A DNA stretch of 64,000 nucleotides, from positions 398,457-462,456 of the forward strand of contig JAAOMT010000094.1 of the NCBI GenBank assembly GCA_016748015.1, in the 5' to 3' direction. Position numbers and translations under genes: made by a program. A model generated the notes under the pieces. That model saw nothing but the letters and a program-made list of their open reading frames with translations. It was not told the DNA's origin and made no database searches. Of the stretch, positions 22,400 through 35,150 are shown piece after piece (the stretch's first letter is position 1; every line of letters starts with the position of its first letter). Source of the stretch: Geosiphon pyriformis. Taxonomy: Eukaryota; Glomeromycota; Glomeromycetes; Archaeosporales; Geosiphonaceae.

Positions 22400-23260
22400 T
22401 TATAACTTTCTATTGTAATTTCTTTAAAGAGTATTGTTTTAATGTTTGTTTCTATTGGTAAAATTGTTATTCATCTATAGAACAGATAAAAAAATTTATA
22501 ATTTATCATGTCATAATTTACAGTTCTATAAGCAAACAAAGCTAAAAACAGTACTTTGTCTTATAAATTTGTTTTTTTACTGGTTTTGGCTAAGATTTTA
22601 TATAATGTTTTATTAAAACATTCTACTAAGTTATTTGTTTAAAGATAATAAAAAAAAAGTTTATAATATATTCCTATTTTTTTACAAAGTTCTTTAACTA
22701 ATTTATTAAAAAAAGCTTTTTTCTATTAGATAAAAGTTTTTTGAGACAACTATAATAACAAAATAATATTTTTATAAATGAAATTAGTTATTGAGACTAC
22801 TGTTTAGTCTAAAGTAACTCTTGTTTTTACTTACTTTGTAAAATAGTTAGTAGCTGTAATTATATATTTGTTGTTATCAAAAGTTATTGTTAAAAGTCTA
22901 ACAATATCTATACTAATTTTGTTAAATAGTTAATTAATAGAAATTGAATAGATATTTTTTTTTAATTAGACTTTTCTTTTTTTTGACAAATATTACAGAT
23001 TTTAATATAATTAGCAATGTTTTTTTCGAAAGTAGGCCAATAATAATGAGCTAGTGTTTTTTAAATTGTTTTAGTCTTTCTAAAGTGTTTAGTTAATAGA
23101 TTAATATACATGTTGTAAATTACAATTTCTTTTTTTTCAAATTTAATAACTTTTTAAAAGCAATCAGAATCTTTTTTATTTCTTTTGTATAATTGGTTCT
23201 GGCAGATTAAATAAAAATTTAATTGTTTTTGCAAATATTCTCTTTGTTGTCAAATATAGT
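22400..23260 (-). pseudogene. integrase remnant (D)
   Basis: The zinc-binding domain survives as HYYWPTFEKNIANYIKICN followed by ICQKKEKS (about 22980-23060). Downstream, core and C-terminal pieces are recognisable only by position relative to B1 and A2 (for example the FNKTLYKILAK-like segment near 22600). No catalytic residue can be assigned safely except by alignment. Confidence 0.6.
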
Positions 23261-23499
23261 TTGATAAGTATTGTCTTTTACCCAAAAATTTTATTAAGAC
23301 AGAATAGTTATTCAAGTCTATTATTATGTTTGTTTAAGAAAAATTTACTAATAATTAAATTAGTTTGGTTTAAAAAGGTTGTATTGTTATTAAATAGTAA
23401 GTCTAGAAAAAGCATTGGCATTTTAATGATAAATTCTTTTATAATATTGTATATTATAGTTAAATTTATTTAAGTAGAATATCTAATAAATTATTTTTT

Positions 23500-24800
23500 T
23501 ATGTTCCAGTTTTTTTTGTTGTACAATTAAACCAAAGCTTAATGATTTGTTATCACTAAAAACTTTATATCAAGGAAATACTTACTTTAGTAACTAATAA
23601 ATCATATTACTGCTAAGCATTTTTGTTTTATAACTAAATAATTCTATTTTGCTAAGAAAAAAAATTTGCTAATATAAGCTATAATATGTTTTTTATTATC
23701 TTTATTTTTCTGAGATAGGACAGCCAAGTTTAAAGCCAGATAAATTGGAAAATAAAAAGTTAATTTAGATTAGATTGCTTAAAAATAAGTTCTGTGATTA
23801 ATTTTTCTTTTAAAGTTTCAAAAACTTTTTGCTGATATATGTTTCAATAATAATTAATAGTTTTCTTAAATAGCTAATTGAAAAGAAAAACAATTTTAAA
23901 GAAATTTTTAACAAACTTTTGATAATAAAAAACCAAACCAATAAAAAAACATAGATTATAGATATTTATTGGTTGTTTAATGTTTTAAACTTTTTTAATC
24001 TTGGCTAAATCAAAGAAAATTCTATCTTTTATAATAAAATAACTAAAAAACTAAATAGATTGACATCTAAAAAAAAATTTGATTAGATTGATTTTAAGAC
24101 CAGTATTTCTAAAGAAATCAAAAAATTTTTGCAAATATTTAAGATGTTTATTTTAGATTTTTGAATATACTATTATATTGTTCAAGTAAATTAAAACAAA
24201 GTTTTTTTTTATTGATTTAAATACTTTGTTTATTAAGTATTAAAAATAAAAAGAGCATTAATAAGATCAAAAAACATAACTGTAAATTTATAGATGCTAT
24301 ACTTGGTGATAAAAACAGTTTTTTTTCGACTTTTTAGATCTATTTTTACTTATCAAAATTGAGCAGTTAGATTAATAATTGAGAAGAAAACAATACCATT
24401 AAATTGGTCTAGCATTGTATTAATCTTAAAGAGTAGATACATATCTTTTTTAATAATGATATTTAATTAGCAGTAGTTAACACAAAAATGTAAAATTTCA
24501 TCTTTTTTGAATATTACTACAATTAAAAATACCTATTTATTTTTGGTTTTTTGTATGAATTTAAAGTTTTTTATTCAGTTTATTTTTTTTTGATAAATTT
24601 ATTATTGTTGTAATTGAATTGATAAAACTTTAAGTGGATGAAACAAGTTTTTTTGGTGGTAATAATATGTTGTATTACATAAGCATATTCAAGAATATCA
24701 CTTTTTTTAAGATAACTAGACTGATTCTAGCCAGCAGATTTTTAATGTCAATCTTTTTTTTTAAAAAAGAGTTTTTTTTGTTTTATTGTTAATGATTATA
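23500..24800 (-). pseudogene. RT and RNase H remnant (D)
   Basis: The fingers block reads VVIFKKDEILHFCVNYC (about 24480-24530). The active-site strand reads NFVLIYLNNIIVYSKI (about 24160-24205), with both catalytic Asp changed to Asn. RNase H pieces follow between 23500 and 23850. Frames break repeatedly. Confidence 0.65.
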
Positions 24801-25229
24801 TCTCTGGTAATTTATTTTCAAAAAACTTTTGCATTTTTTTTATCTTTTCTGTTAATATTAAGCTAATAAGTTTCCAATTTTTTTAATAAATTAGACAGAA
24901 CATGTATTTATCATTAGAAAAATACAATGATTTATTATATTAATACTAAGCACAAAAATTATTTTATCAATAACTGTATTTGGCTTTCTTGCCAGATTTT
25001 CTGTTAGATTTTTTTGAATATATTATAATAAGGCCAACAGATTAGCTTGTCATTTACAATAATTTTTTTTATTAACTTTAATATTGTTTAGTAATTTGTT
25101 ATTGTTGGTAAAAGTAGTATAAGCAAGTTTAACAGTTTTTTCTTGTTCTTTTTTTTCATTATTTTTATTATTATTTGATTTATTTGATTGTTTTTCTTTT
25201 TGATTCTATTTGGATATTGTGGAAGTTGT

Positions 25230-25640
25230 CTAATAATAATACTTAACTATAATGAGTTTCTTACCATATCTAATAATTAATTTATATAGTTTATAATTAA
25301 GTAATGTTTTTGCTTTTTTGAGCCATTTATTGTCTACAATAATAATGTATTCCTTGGCTTGAAAAACTTTCATATTAGTTTCAATGCTAATATCATTAAT
25401 GTAAACAGAAACAGCTTTGGCTATGTTCAAATTTTTTTTCTTATTATTATATATATTAGTTATTAATTAAGTAAAAAATTTATTAATTTTTCTGCCAATG
25501 GTTTCTAAAAAGTGTTTGGCAATAATGCTGATGAATAATCCACTGTTCAGAATTAAGTCAATAAAATAACCAGCCATTTAAGCTTTACAAATTAAAAGAG
25601 TAATATTACTATTGTTAATAAATCCAGCTTAACAAAAGTA
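25230..25640 (-). pseudogene. aspartic protease remnant (D)
   Basis: A 66-codon open stretch contains IIIVDNKWLKKAKTLLNYKL, the counterpart of the VGNDWLQKANANLNW block in A1. The preceding segment at 25480-25560 retains LILNSGLFISIIAKH, the active-site loop with the catalytic Asp changed to Asn. Confidence 0.6.
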
Positions 25641-26204
25641 CTTATTGGTCTTTAATGTTTTTTTTTTTGAAATTAAAGATTTGTAAAGATTTTTTCTGAA
25701 CTATAGATGAGTTATTAACTGGCCAAAAATAATATAAGCTAAAATTTTTATAAGATCTTTAATTACAAAATAAGACCCAGATTTTTGTATTATTTCTGGA
25801 GACTTTAACTTTGAAAAATTCTTAAAAACTTTAGATTTTGGTGGCTTATTGTTATTAATAGTAGAAGTTAAAACTTTATTTAAGTCTAAAGTAAAATTAA
25901 TCTTAGCTTTTTTCTTTTTTCTTGTGGATTCAGAGAGGTTAATGGCTAATTCATTTATATTATAGTCATTATTAATTAGATTAAAAATGTAAAAAGAGTT
26001 TTTTTTTGGTTGACTTGTATTCTTATTTTTTGAAAATATATTTACTAGTTTAAAAACTAATAAATAGTGGCTTCAACTAAGGAATTTTTTCCAAAGAAAT
26101 TAATATTGATATGATTAGGTCTTTAATTAGGAGTATTATTATTGTTAAGTTTGTTGTTCTGATTATAATTGTTTTAAAAGCTGAAGAAAACAATAAAAAA
26201 TTGT

Positions 26205-26896
26205 TAATAATAATAATTTCTAAAAATTTTATAATTTGAAGATTTTGGTTAAATTTTTTGTATAATAAACAAAAATTTTATTAATAATTTTCTTAAATTT
26301 CTGTTTTCAGTATAGTGGCCAGTTTATTTTGGTAATTATGTCCTTCTGATAAGTTATTTTTAAGTTTTTTACTCTTGTTTTACAGATTTTTTATCAGACT
26401 ATTCTTGACATTAATTATTTAGCACTTAATTTTTTTAATTAATTAATAAACAACAAAAAAAATAAATAAAAAAAAATAAATAAATAAAAAAGAAATAAAA
26501 AATTAATATTTCATTAATAGCTATAATTAAAAGCTATTAGTTTAGTATAGTTAAGTATTATATTCTATTAACATGAATTGTTAATAGTATAGAAGTAATT
26601 AATATTTTTTAATCAAATAATAACAACATAAATTGAATAATAATAAATATGTTTATTAATATGAATATAATTCTACTTTAAGTTATAAAAAACTATCTTT
26701 TAAAGAGAAAAATATTGAATAGTTACTTATTACTAACTATTGTTTTTACTATTATTCTGTTTTTTTTTGCTTTTAATATTTTTGCTATATATATATAATT
26801 TATGTTATACAAGATTTCACATATTTTTACTCTTTTTTTATATTACTTCCTAAAAATGTATTCATTTTTTGAGAATGTGTATATTCTTGAAAATGT
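26205..26896 (-). repeat. decayed 5' LTR of D, related to family B
   Basis: The blocks TTTGTATAATAAACA, TAGTGGCCAG, TTTACTCTTGTTTTACAG and the A-rich/T-rich tract at 26450-26500, plus CTATATATATA (26788-26798), follow the order seen in LTR B (minus). It is cut at 26896 by the B2 3' LTR. No primer-binding site is recognisable at its inner edge. Confidence 0.6.
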
Positions 26897-27811
26897 TATT
26901 ACAGATGATTATTTGGGGTCTCAAATCAAATAACAAATCCATAACTTGATGCTTTAGTATCTTAATAATGTTGGTACTCTTAGTATGTTGGTTGTATCTG
27001 AAGGGTTTTTTTTAGCTGATTTGAAGGTGTTGTTGGGGAGTTTTTTGTATAATAAACAGAGACTCAATAGTGGTTTCAGTAGCCTTCTGGAATCACAATT
27101 CTGTCAAATTTTTTTCTCAGTATGATGGCCAGTAATCCTTCTGATAAGCTATCCTCAAATCTATGAGTGTTATACCCTTGTTTCATGAATCTTTTACCAA
27201 TCCCTATGATGTTTGTTCTTTAGCACTTAATTTTCAATCAATTTAGTATACAACAATGAAATCAAATAAAAAAATAAAAAAAGAAAATAAAAAGAAATGA
27301 AGAGAATTAAGTCAATGCAATTGCAAGTTAGTATTCCATCAATAGCTGTAATCAAGAGCTATTGTTCCAGTGTGGTTAAGTATCATTTATTATCAACATG
27401 AAGTGTTAATAGTGGAGAGTGGAATTAAGATAACAAATAGTTATTTATTAATATTTGTGATGGAGAAAGTTGCTTAAATTAAATCTAAATGGAGAAATCT
27501 GTCTTTTTTACTTCTATCTCTATCACTATATATACATATTTAATGTTCTACAAGATCACTCACATTGCCAAGTGATGTGCTATGATTTTTGAACAATGCT
27601 CATATTGCTGAGCAATGTGCTCTAATTTTCTAATATTGCTCCATATTGCTGAGTAATGTGCTGTAATTTCTAACATTGCTCCATATTGCTGAATAATATG
27701 CTGTAATTTTTAACATTGTTCCATATTGCTGAGCAATGTGCTCACATGCTAACTACTATTCTCTTATTGGTCTACTATTTTTCTATATCTGTTTTCTTTT
27801 TATGAGTAATA
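26897..27811 (-). repeat. 3' LTR of B2 (915 bp, TTGCTGAGCAATGTGC subtype)
   Basis: It runs from TATTACAGATGATTATTTGG to TTTATGAGTAATA. At 27545-27760 there are four to five units of about 43 bp, each with TGCTCCATATTGCTGAGTAA and TGTGCTGTAATTTCTAACAT. Core promoter CTATATATA is at 27529-27537. It is joined to the PPT-side sequence TTATCTTTTCTTTTTAATAT. Confidence 0.88.
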
Positions 27812-27829
27812 TTATCTTTTCTTTTTAAT

Positions 27830-28440
27830 ATTAAGTTCTATCAAAATTTTCATTTTGAATTAGTTCTAATACTTTTTTTTTAAGTATTGTTTGTTTGACT
27901 CTGTTTCTTATGTCTTCTACTTGTGTATTGTTCATTTTTTCTTATTGGTTAATAGTTATGGTTTTCATGTCAGAGTATAACAGTATTTCTAAATAGTTCC
28001 AAAATATGTTGTGCAGTTGGTAAATAGTTCTAACATGTAGTGTTGAATTCATTTTCTTTCCAATAAATTCTTTAATTTGTTGTATTATGTCTTGGTTAAA
28101 TATTCTCTTGGATTTGTCAATATACAACTTCTAAATATTCAACTTTTGACCTAACTAATAGTAGCAGTATGATATTGGAAGTTGTTTTGTCCATAGCTTC
28201 CAATTTTTTTTTGTAAGCTCTTTTGTTAATGTTATGATAAATATTTTCCCAAAAGTGTTTTTTACTTTTTCTATTAAGTTATCTGACCAGTTTTTATTAT
28301 TCTTTAATGACTGTTGATATAGTATATTTTTCATCTTTCTTTTGGTGTTTTGATAATTAATTGTTGTTGACTTAAGGCCTGAAATAATTGTTGAGCTATG
28401 GTGTGAATATGATCTGGTATTTTCATTTTTCTTTGTTGCT
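27830..28440 (-). pseudogene. 3' ORF remnant (B2)
   Basis: The counterpart of 6412-7044 in B1. The open part 27942-28127 reads YIDKSKRIFNQDIIQQIKEF and then a RTIYQLHNIFWNYLEILL segment, aligning with YTDKTKRLFDTTILQQLEQF and RAIYWLHMEFQDRPEILL in B1. Stops and small indels break the rest. Function unknown. Confidence 0.6.
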
Positions 28441-29870
28441 TTTGTTATGTGTATTGTGTCTTTATATATTCTTTTTTATTTTTTAATTTGATGTGTTTGG
28501 TGCAATAATTATGATTGGTTTCAGATTTCATGGAATCTCATTTGGTTGGACTAATATTTATTGTACTCCCAGTTGTGAAATGTTATTGGTAGATGATGAT
28601 ACTATCTGATAATATAATTTCAGTCAATCATCATGTGCTGCTTTGGCTAAGATTTTATTGTCTCATCTTAATTTATAAGCTCTATTTTCTAGAATTTTTT
28701 CTATGTGAAATGGTCTGTCCCATTTGGGGTTGAATTTTCTACTCCATTGTTTTTCCACTTTGGTACATTATAAGAGTACTTTGTCTCCAATCTTGAATTC
28801 AACTGGTTTATCTGGTAGTTGGTTATTGTGTCATTCTTTTTGCTTTTCTTGTGACTTTTGAATGTTATCAACTGCTTTTTGTCATCTGTTTTCTAGTGTT
28901 TCTATTAAGTCATATGTTCTTTTTAACAATGTTTCTTGAAAATTATCTTCTATTATTGGTTCAGTTGGATATGTATTGATCTCTATCTCAACTGGTAAAG
29001 TTGCTGTTCTATCATATACCAATTCAAATAGTGTTGCTTGTATAGTATCTTGCTTTATTGTTTAATAAACAAATAATACTAATAGTATAAACAAATCTCA
29101 TTCTTCTTGATTTTTTTGGCTGATTTTGGCAATTGCTTCACACAATGTTCTATTAAATCTTTCAACTAATTTATTTGTTTGTGGATGGTATGGTGATAAT
29201 AATGGTCTTTTGATTCCAAACCTTTGACTTAATTTTGCTAATGTTCTATTTACAAAGTAAGTTCCTTGATCTAATAGTAATTCTTTTGGATATTTGTGTC
29301 GACAAATTAGATCTTGGTAAACAAATTTGGCAATGGATTCTGTATCTGCTCTTTGAATTACTTTTGCTTCTGGCTATTTAGTAAGATAATCCATGACTAC
29401 TGCAATATATCTGCTGTTTCTGCTGGTAATTGTTAATGGTCTAACTAAGTCAATTCTAATTTGATCAAATAGTTGTTCCACTTTGATTGGTCTCAATGGT
29501 TTACTTGGTCTTGTTTCTCCTCTTCTCTGACAAGCATTACAATTTTGAACATATTAGATAATATCTAGATACATTGATGACCAATAGTATCTTTTTTTAA
29601 TTTTTTTCATGGTTGCTTCTTTATGAAAATATTCTGCTGTTAGATCTGAATGTATGTTGAACAATATTGTTTTTTTTTTCTGATTCTGTAATTACTTTGG
29701 TTGGTTGTTCTGGGTTTTTTCTATTCCTTCAATAAAGTATATTTTGATAAGTAATGAAATATTTTAATTGTTGTTTTATGTTGTTTTGTTTCTTTTAAGA
29801 TAATTTCTTCTTGAATTGTTGGGTATTTATGTAATATTGAAGTTGTTAGTATTTTTGTGTGTTCATTTTT
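28441..29870 (-). pseudogene. integrase (B2)
   Basis: Closely parallel to B1 7045-8481 in sequence and spacing. It contains the zinc-binding segment (about 29560-29660), the catalytic core with the second Asp region around 29270 and the Glu-containing VERFNRTLC-type block near 29150-29180, then the C-terminal strand region near 28760. More stops than B1. No chromodomain seen. Confidence 0.78.
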
Positions 29871-29929
29871 TGTTGTATTTTTGGTTTTACATGTTCGAAT
29901 TTTGTTATATTTTTGGGCTAAAATGTTTA

Positions 29930-30876
29930 GATTTGTTTCATTTATGACAAACTGTTGTTATTTTTATTTTTTATTTTTTTTTTATAGTGTATTGTAAAGT
30001 TATATGGTGAAAGTGCTATTTTCTATTTGGCATGCTAATCATCTCTGAATTTTTGCTTCTGGATTGAAGTCAATTCTTTGTAATCAGTATATATTTTAAA
30101 TTTCTGGCTTAAGTATTCCTTCCATTTCATAATTGCCCAATAGATAACTAAGTGTTTTAGTGATAGTGTTCTATAGTTTTTTTGGCTGGTATTAAGCTTT
30201 AGCTTACATATGCTACTGGATGTTCTCTTTCATCTGGTTCTTTCTAAGATAGTACTGCTCTCAATGCTTAACCTAATGCATTGATAGTAATGATGAATAA
30301 TTTGTTGTAATTTGAATAGATCAATACTGGAGCTTGAATGAGCTTTCTTCTCAGTGTGTTAAAAGCTTTTTACTGGATTTTAGCCTATTCATATTTAATA
30401 TTCTTGGTTTGGAAATGGCAGAATGGCTGTGCTAGTTTAGAAAAGTTCTTAATAAAGCATTAGTAATAGTCTGTAAATCCCAAGAATGCTTGTAATTTAG
30501 TCAAGTTGAAAGTTTTTAATTATCTCAATTTTATCTGAATTTGTTTTGATGTTATCTTTGCTTATAACATGTTCCAAAAACTTCAATTCTGTTTTGTTAA
30601 AGAAACATTTGGTGGTATTTAGTTTTAATTTTGCTTTTTTTAGTTTTTTAAACACTTGCTAAAGATGATAAAGATAATTATCAAATGTTTTTGAAAATAT
30701 GTTGATATTATCTAAATACATGACTACTAATTTTCATAGTAGTTTTGTGTAAACAATTTTCATTAGCCATTGAAATGTGGCTGGTATATTGGTCAAGCTG
30801 AATGACATTACTTCAAATTTGAAATTCTTTTCTCTTGTGGTGAATATAGTCTTTTTTTTATTGGCTAGATTCATGA
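29930..30876 (-). pseudogene. RNase H and C-terminal part of RT (B2)
   Basis: RNase H pieces (FIITINALG, a YASQ-type block, IYTDYKEL) lie at 29940-30400. RT palm and thumb follow at 30420-30872: LVVMYLDNINIFSKTF (about 30690-30735), KCFFNKTELKFLEHVIS and a degraded LGFTDYY. The catalytic box is YLDN as in B1. The frame is interrupted at 30876 by A2, and the N-terminal half of RT continues at 40757. Confidence 0.8.
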
Positions 30877-31856
30877 TGTTATCAGACAAAATTAGAGATA
30901 TTGTTTAGCATGAAATTATTTTTATAATTCTTATCATTAGTTAGCATATATTATTGTCCCAAATTATTACTTATTATATTAGCAAAATATCCGAAATTAT
31001 CATTTAATTAATAACCCAATTTGTACATAACACAAATGTAACCTAATTGTGATGATCAATCATGCAATACACCAAACTATGTAACATTCAAAAAGTTCGC
31101 TGAAATTTGTAGAAATTTGTAGAAATAATTAATAGTTCACCGAAATATCTAATAGTTCGCAGAAATAACTTGTAGTTTGCTGAAATGCATCTCTAGTTTA
31201 GTGAAATTGTAGAAAATAGCAAAGTTCAAGTTCATAGAATAGTGTTACAACAAGTTGTATAAAAGAAGAGCTTCTCTCTTTGAGAAAATGTATCTTACTT
31301 CAGATTGAACAATTAGAATCATTTTTTATACACAAAAACAAAATAAATATCAAATAATTCAAAAAGCCAAATTCTTAATTATTTCCCTTAAAATTAACCA
31401 ATTCCTACTAACAGTTTGAAATTGACTAGCTACCAATTTCAGTAAACTGTTAAAGCACTTCCAGGTCTGGATCTGAAATGACTTCCATAAAACATTTTTA
31501 CTTTTCTTTTACATTTCTTTTATTTCCCTTATTTTCTTATTATAAATCATTTGAGTAGTCTACAGACAAAAATTTCTGTAAAAAAGTTGACTTTTACAGT
31601 AAAATAACTACACATTTTAGTGAGCTTCCAGATGAGCATTTCCTGGAAAAGAGTTGACATTTATTACAATGTAACTATACAAAGTAACTGGCACAGAATT
31701 GGTCATTCTATTTATAAGCCCAGCAGTTCAAATTATAGGAGATAATTTGAAGATAAATTCAGTTACTGGAGGTTCAACCACATACAGAAAACGTGAATTC
31801 ACAGCAAAACAGGCATCAACAACATTAAGAAAAGAGACCAAAAACTTCCAGTAACA
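30877..31856 (+). repeat. 5' LTR of A2 (980 bp)
   Basis: It runs from TGTTATCAGACAAAATTAG to CTTCCAGTAACA. U3 at 31095-31210 has about five short repeats of the form AGTTCRCYGAAATAAYT. The TATAAAAG box is at 31258-31265. Compared with the 3' LTR there are no length changes, and the roughly dozen differences I saw in the first 215 bases are nearly all transitions. Confidence 0.95.
31258..31265 (+). promoter_or_regulatory. TATA box in A2 5' LTR
   Basis: TATAAAAG in the context GTTGTATAAAAGAAGAGC. It is conserved at the same place in all family-A LTRs (4627-4634 minus, 40158-40165 plus). It would start transcription about 30 bases downstream, defining U3 as the first 400 or so bases of the LTR. 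Confidence 0.6.
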
Positions 31857-31858
31857 TT

Positions 31859-31872
31859 TGGTGCTCTTTCAC
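31859..31872 (+). other. primer-binding site of A2
   Basis: TGGTGCTCTTTCAC begins two bases after the LTR end. The core TGGTGCTC is shared with family B. No tRNA gene in the window can be matched to it. Confidence 0.65.
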
Positions 31873-33362
31873 AAAAATAACACAGTGACAACAACTTCAA
31901 AAGTGGCGATTCAAATAGATTCAAGAACTCTAGAGTATTATCAGTCAATCTACACCCACTGCAAGCAGAGATTTAATATCCCAGATGGAATTGAAACATT
32001 CAAGAAAACACTTTACCAGTACATTAAAAATTGCATCAACAATTATCTTCTTAGAGACTACAACATTTCAGAAGTTAGACACAACTTATATGAAAGCTTA
32101 GTACATCACTCTTATCTAAACATGCAGGATTTTAACAGTCAAACACTTGAAACATACTTTCAAGAACTCAACTTCAATATTATTCAGTATTGTAAAGAGA
32201 ATTACCCAGTAGAACAGAAATTTTTTTTTAGTTTTGAATCGGAAACCAAAAAAAAAAAAGAAAAAGGAAACAAAAACTCAGAACTACTCCCAATACACCT
32301 AAAACTACTGCCAAACATTTACAAACTTCAGAACAAGAAACCAGCTTTAAATTACCACTCTTAATTACACCATTTCCAGCTTCACTTGCTCAACTACAAA
32401 CACCAAGCTTACTACTTATTCGGTTTTCAAAAATAGAAGATTTTCAGTCACCCAAAAGCCCTATTCAACAACCGAAACCAATATTAACCAACACAAACCT
32501 TATTGACTACTTAACAGAAAATCAAAGTGAAGAGACCAAATCAGAACAAGAAACAGAAGACTCAGAAAACGAAGAAGAAATGGCCTCCACATATATTGCA
32601 AAGATCTCTGAGTTCACAGGAGAAGACAGTGAAACCAGTCCTCAAGAATGGCTTGACAAAGTCTCAAAAGCAGAAGATGCAAACGGTTGGAATGCTGCCA
32701 GAATGTTAAAAGCAATCCCATATTTCTTATAAGGAATGGCTGGTAAATAGTTTGAAAACTTGGAAGCCCCATTAGAAGACTGAGAAGTATTCAAAACTGC
32801 TTTCCTAGAACAGTTCACTGACAATAACACTTCCATTACCCTTTGAAATTGGTTCCAAAATATCAAGCAAGAACCAAGTGAATCAGTTATAACCTATCTT
32901 GGGAGATTCAACAAACTGCTTAGAAGAATTTGCCAATTGGAAACAAATGAATACTACTCCAATGCACAAATTTTGGATCAATTTATTGCTGGACTAAAAG
33001 ACAAACTTATCAAAAAAGTTCACTCACATGCACCAAAAGATTTAGCCACTGCTATTCAACAGACGAAAAACTATAAAATGGCCATGAAAAAAGCCAACCG
33101 TACCAAACTTGTTAACTTGGCTATTGAAAAAACCAGCTCAACAGCTAAAGAAAAGATTGACCAATTAACCAAGAAAGTTGAAAACTATTTCACCAATCAA
33201 CAGCAACAACAGCAGCCACAGCAATCACAACAACCACAAAAATACCAACCCCTACAAAGACAAAATCAAAATAACTTTGCACCACTTTTTAATAACCAGT
33301 CTCAGAATTGCCATTACTGTAAAATCTCTGGCCACTGGAAAAAAGATTGCAGAAAGCTACAA
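31873..33362 (+). pseudogene. gag region (A2)
   Basis: Read from about 31900: TLEYYQSIYTHCKQRFNIPD, then ETYFQELNFNIIQYCKENYP, an acidic spacer, the capsid core SPQEWLDKVSKAEDANGWNA (about 32638-32700), a degraded W-rich block near 32750, and LDQFIAGLKDKLIKKVH (about 32960-33020). A Gln-rich tract precedes the zinc knuckle CHYCKISGHWKKDC (about 33310-33352). There is no ATG at the expected start; the equivalent codons in A1 and A2 are GTA/GTG. TAA, TAG and TGA codons interrupt the core. Confidence 0.85.
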
Positions 33363-34450
33363 TAAAACCAACAAAATAGGAGTAATCAACATTACCCTCC
33401 ACCACAGTAATCTTATTATCAACTACCATCACCAGCTTACTATCTACCAAAACCCCAATACCAAAGTAACTATTATCAGCCCGCCCCACAGCCAATCCAA
33501 CAGCAATACCAACAACCACCCACACAATATTATCAAGTTCCTACTCGAAGATTGATTCTGCAAAATCAGTTCACACCACAAAACCAATACCAAGTAAACA
33601 ACTATAGAATTAATTCAAACAACCAATTGGTTTCCTGAAATTCAGCTTAACCAAGACCCAACCATTATCATACTCAACCTAGTTATCTTATGATGCCAGA
33701 AAAACAAGATTTTTGCCATACTGCACTTTCAGAAGGTAGAGCTGCAGCACAACAACAAAACCTTTCCTATATTCCTACCACAATTCCACCAGCCAGAATT
33801 GCTGAAAACACCAACCTTTCAGATATATTCCCTTTCGAATTTGAAGCAAATGAATCACCATTTTTGCTTAGCAATGCAGCAGCTAATGAGCAAAAACCCA
33901 TCACTGCAATATACACAGAAGCTGAAGTAGAAGGAAAGCCAATTCACTTGATCCTAGATAATGGATCTGCTAGAAGCATCATTATCTATCAATTAATGCA
34001 ACAGCTAAAGAGAAACATTAACTGACCAGCTCAGACAATCATTGTCACTGTTGATGGCATGAAAAAAACTCCAGTAAGAGAAATTGACAATTTCCCATTC
34101 ACAATTGATGAAATCACCATTTCAGTCAAAGTTCTGGTTATGGATGCTCCTCAATACCAAGCTCTTGTCGGAAATGATTGGCTCCAAAAAGCCAATACTA
34201 ATCTGAATTGGGAGACACAAGAGTTAACAATTTCCTACCAAGAACAACACACCTGGGTACCTGCCACTTGTGATATATTCAACAAATGCTCCAAAAATGC
34301 CCCGGCTTTTGAATTTGAACTAGAAGAAGAAAAATCTATCATTGAAACATTTATGGCACTTGGATCAATCTCCAATTGGGCTGATAAAACTGAACAACAG
34401 TATTTTTCAACAAACGATTCTCTTGAAACAAAAAAATCAGTGACACCCAG
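33363..34450 (+). pseudogene. aspartic protease (A2)
   Basis: A Tyr/Pro/Gln-rich gag tail (33370-33690) leads to the protease. The active-site loop HLILDNGSARSIIIYQL (about 33945-33995) keeps Asp but has Asn at the usual Ser/Thr position. A TGA at 34022 replaces Arg. MKKTPVREIDNFPF and LVGNDWLQKANTNLNW (about 34165-34215) follow, then an acidic linker. Nearly the same length as in A1. Confidence 0.82.
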
Positions 34451-35150
34451 ATAGAATGTCCCTTATTCAAAACCAGAACCACAAAAACAACACCCTTACA
34501 TTCCACTCAAATACAAAGATTGCCACAAAAAACTCTCATCAATGGGAGCTTGTATTTCACCTGAGGAAAAATACAAAAACCATACCTGTTACTATTGCAA
34601 ATCCTGCCACTGAAAACAATGGGGACACTTAGTCAAAAGAAGTAAAAAATGGGACAGAATGCCCTGTTTAACTTGTGGAGAACGATTACCTGATAAATGC
34701 GACTGGATTGATGTTACATTCAAAGAAGGAGTCTGTAATTAAACATGTCAATATGCTCTTTTAATCTCAGAAAAAGTAACAAGAGGAACCTCTTTCAATG
34801 CTGCTTACAACAGTGCCCTCAACAAACTGTACTATTACCCTCATGATGCTGAAATGATTTTCGATTTAGCAATGGCTTTAATCAATAGAGCCACTCAAAA
34901 AAATGTTCGTTAAATGAAAGAATCAGAATACATTGCATACATCTTTAAAATTGCTGGATACAACTATGAAGATTAAGTAGAAGTATATTACCAAATTGCC
35001 AGTCACACTTACCTGACCAAAGAAGCTCAAGCTTAATAGCTAAAGCAAATGAACATTAAATTGTGTGAAAAATACATAATACCTTGCAATGAGCAATGGT
35101 GCCCTGAATGCTATGCTCTTAGCATTTCCCTGCCTAGTGAAAACAATAAA
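34451..35150 (+). pseudogene. cysteine-rich module (A2)
   Basis: The same chain of Cys pairs as in A1: KDCHKKLSSMGAC, CYYCKSCH, the KWDRMPCLTCGERL block, CNXTCQYALLI (the middle codon is TAA), a charged helical middle, then the CEKYIIPC and WCPECYAL pairs at 35065-35120. In the penultimate pair one Cys is Tyr. Stops occur at the Trp before KQWGH and at several Gln codons. Confidence 0.7.

Larger units (their letters stand above)
21347..26204 (-). mobile_element. D: heavily decayed gypsy-like element, internal region
   Basis: On the minus strand, integrase, RNase H, RT and protease remnants appear in the normal gypsy order, but almost every ten codons contain a stop and the DNA is extremely AT-rich. 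Gag (25640-26190) is hardly readable. The left side is cut at the E repeat, so the 3' LTR is missing. At 21431-21703 a 90-codon frame stands where the 3' ORF would be, but I see no clear similarity to it. This is the oldest-looking LTR element here. Confidence 0.75.
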
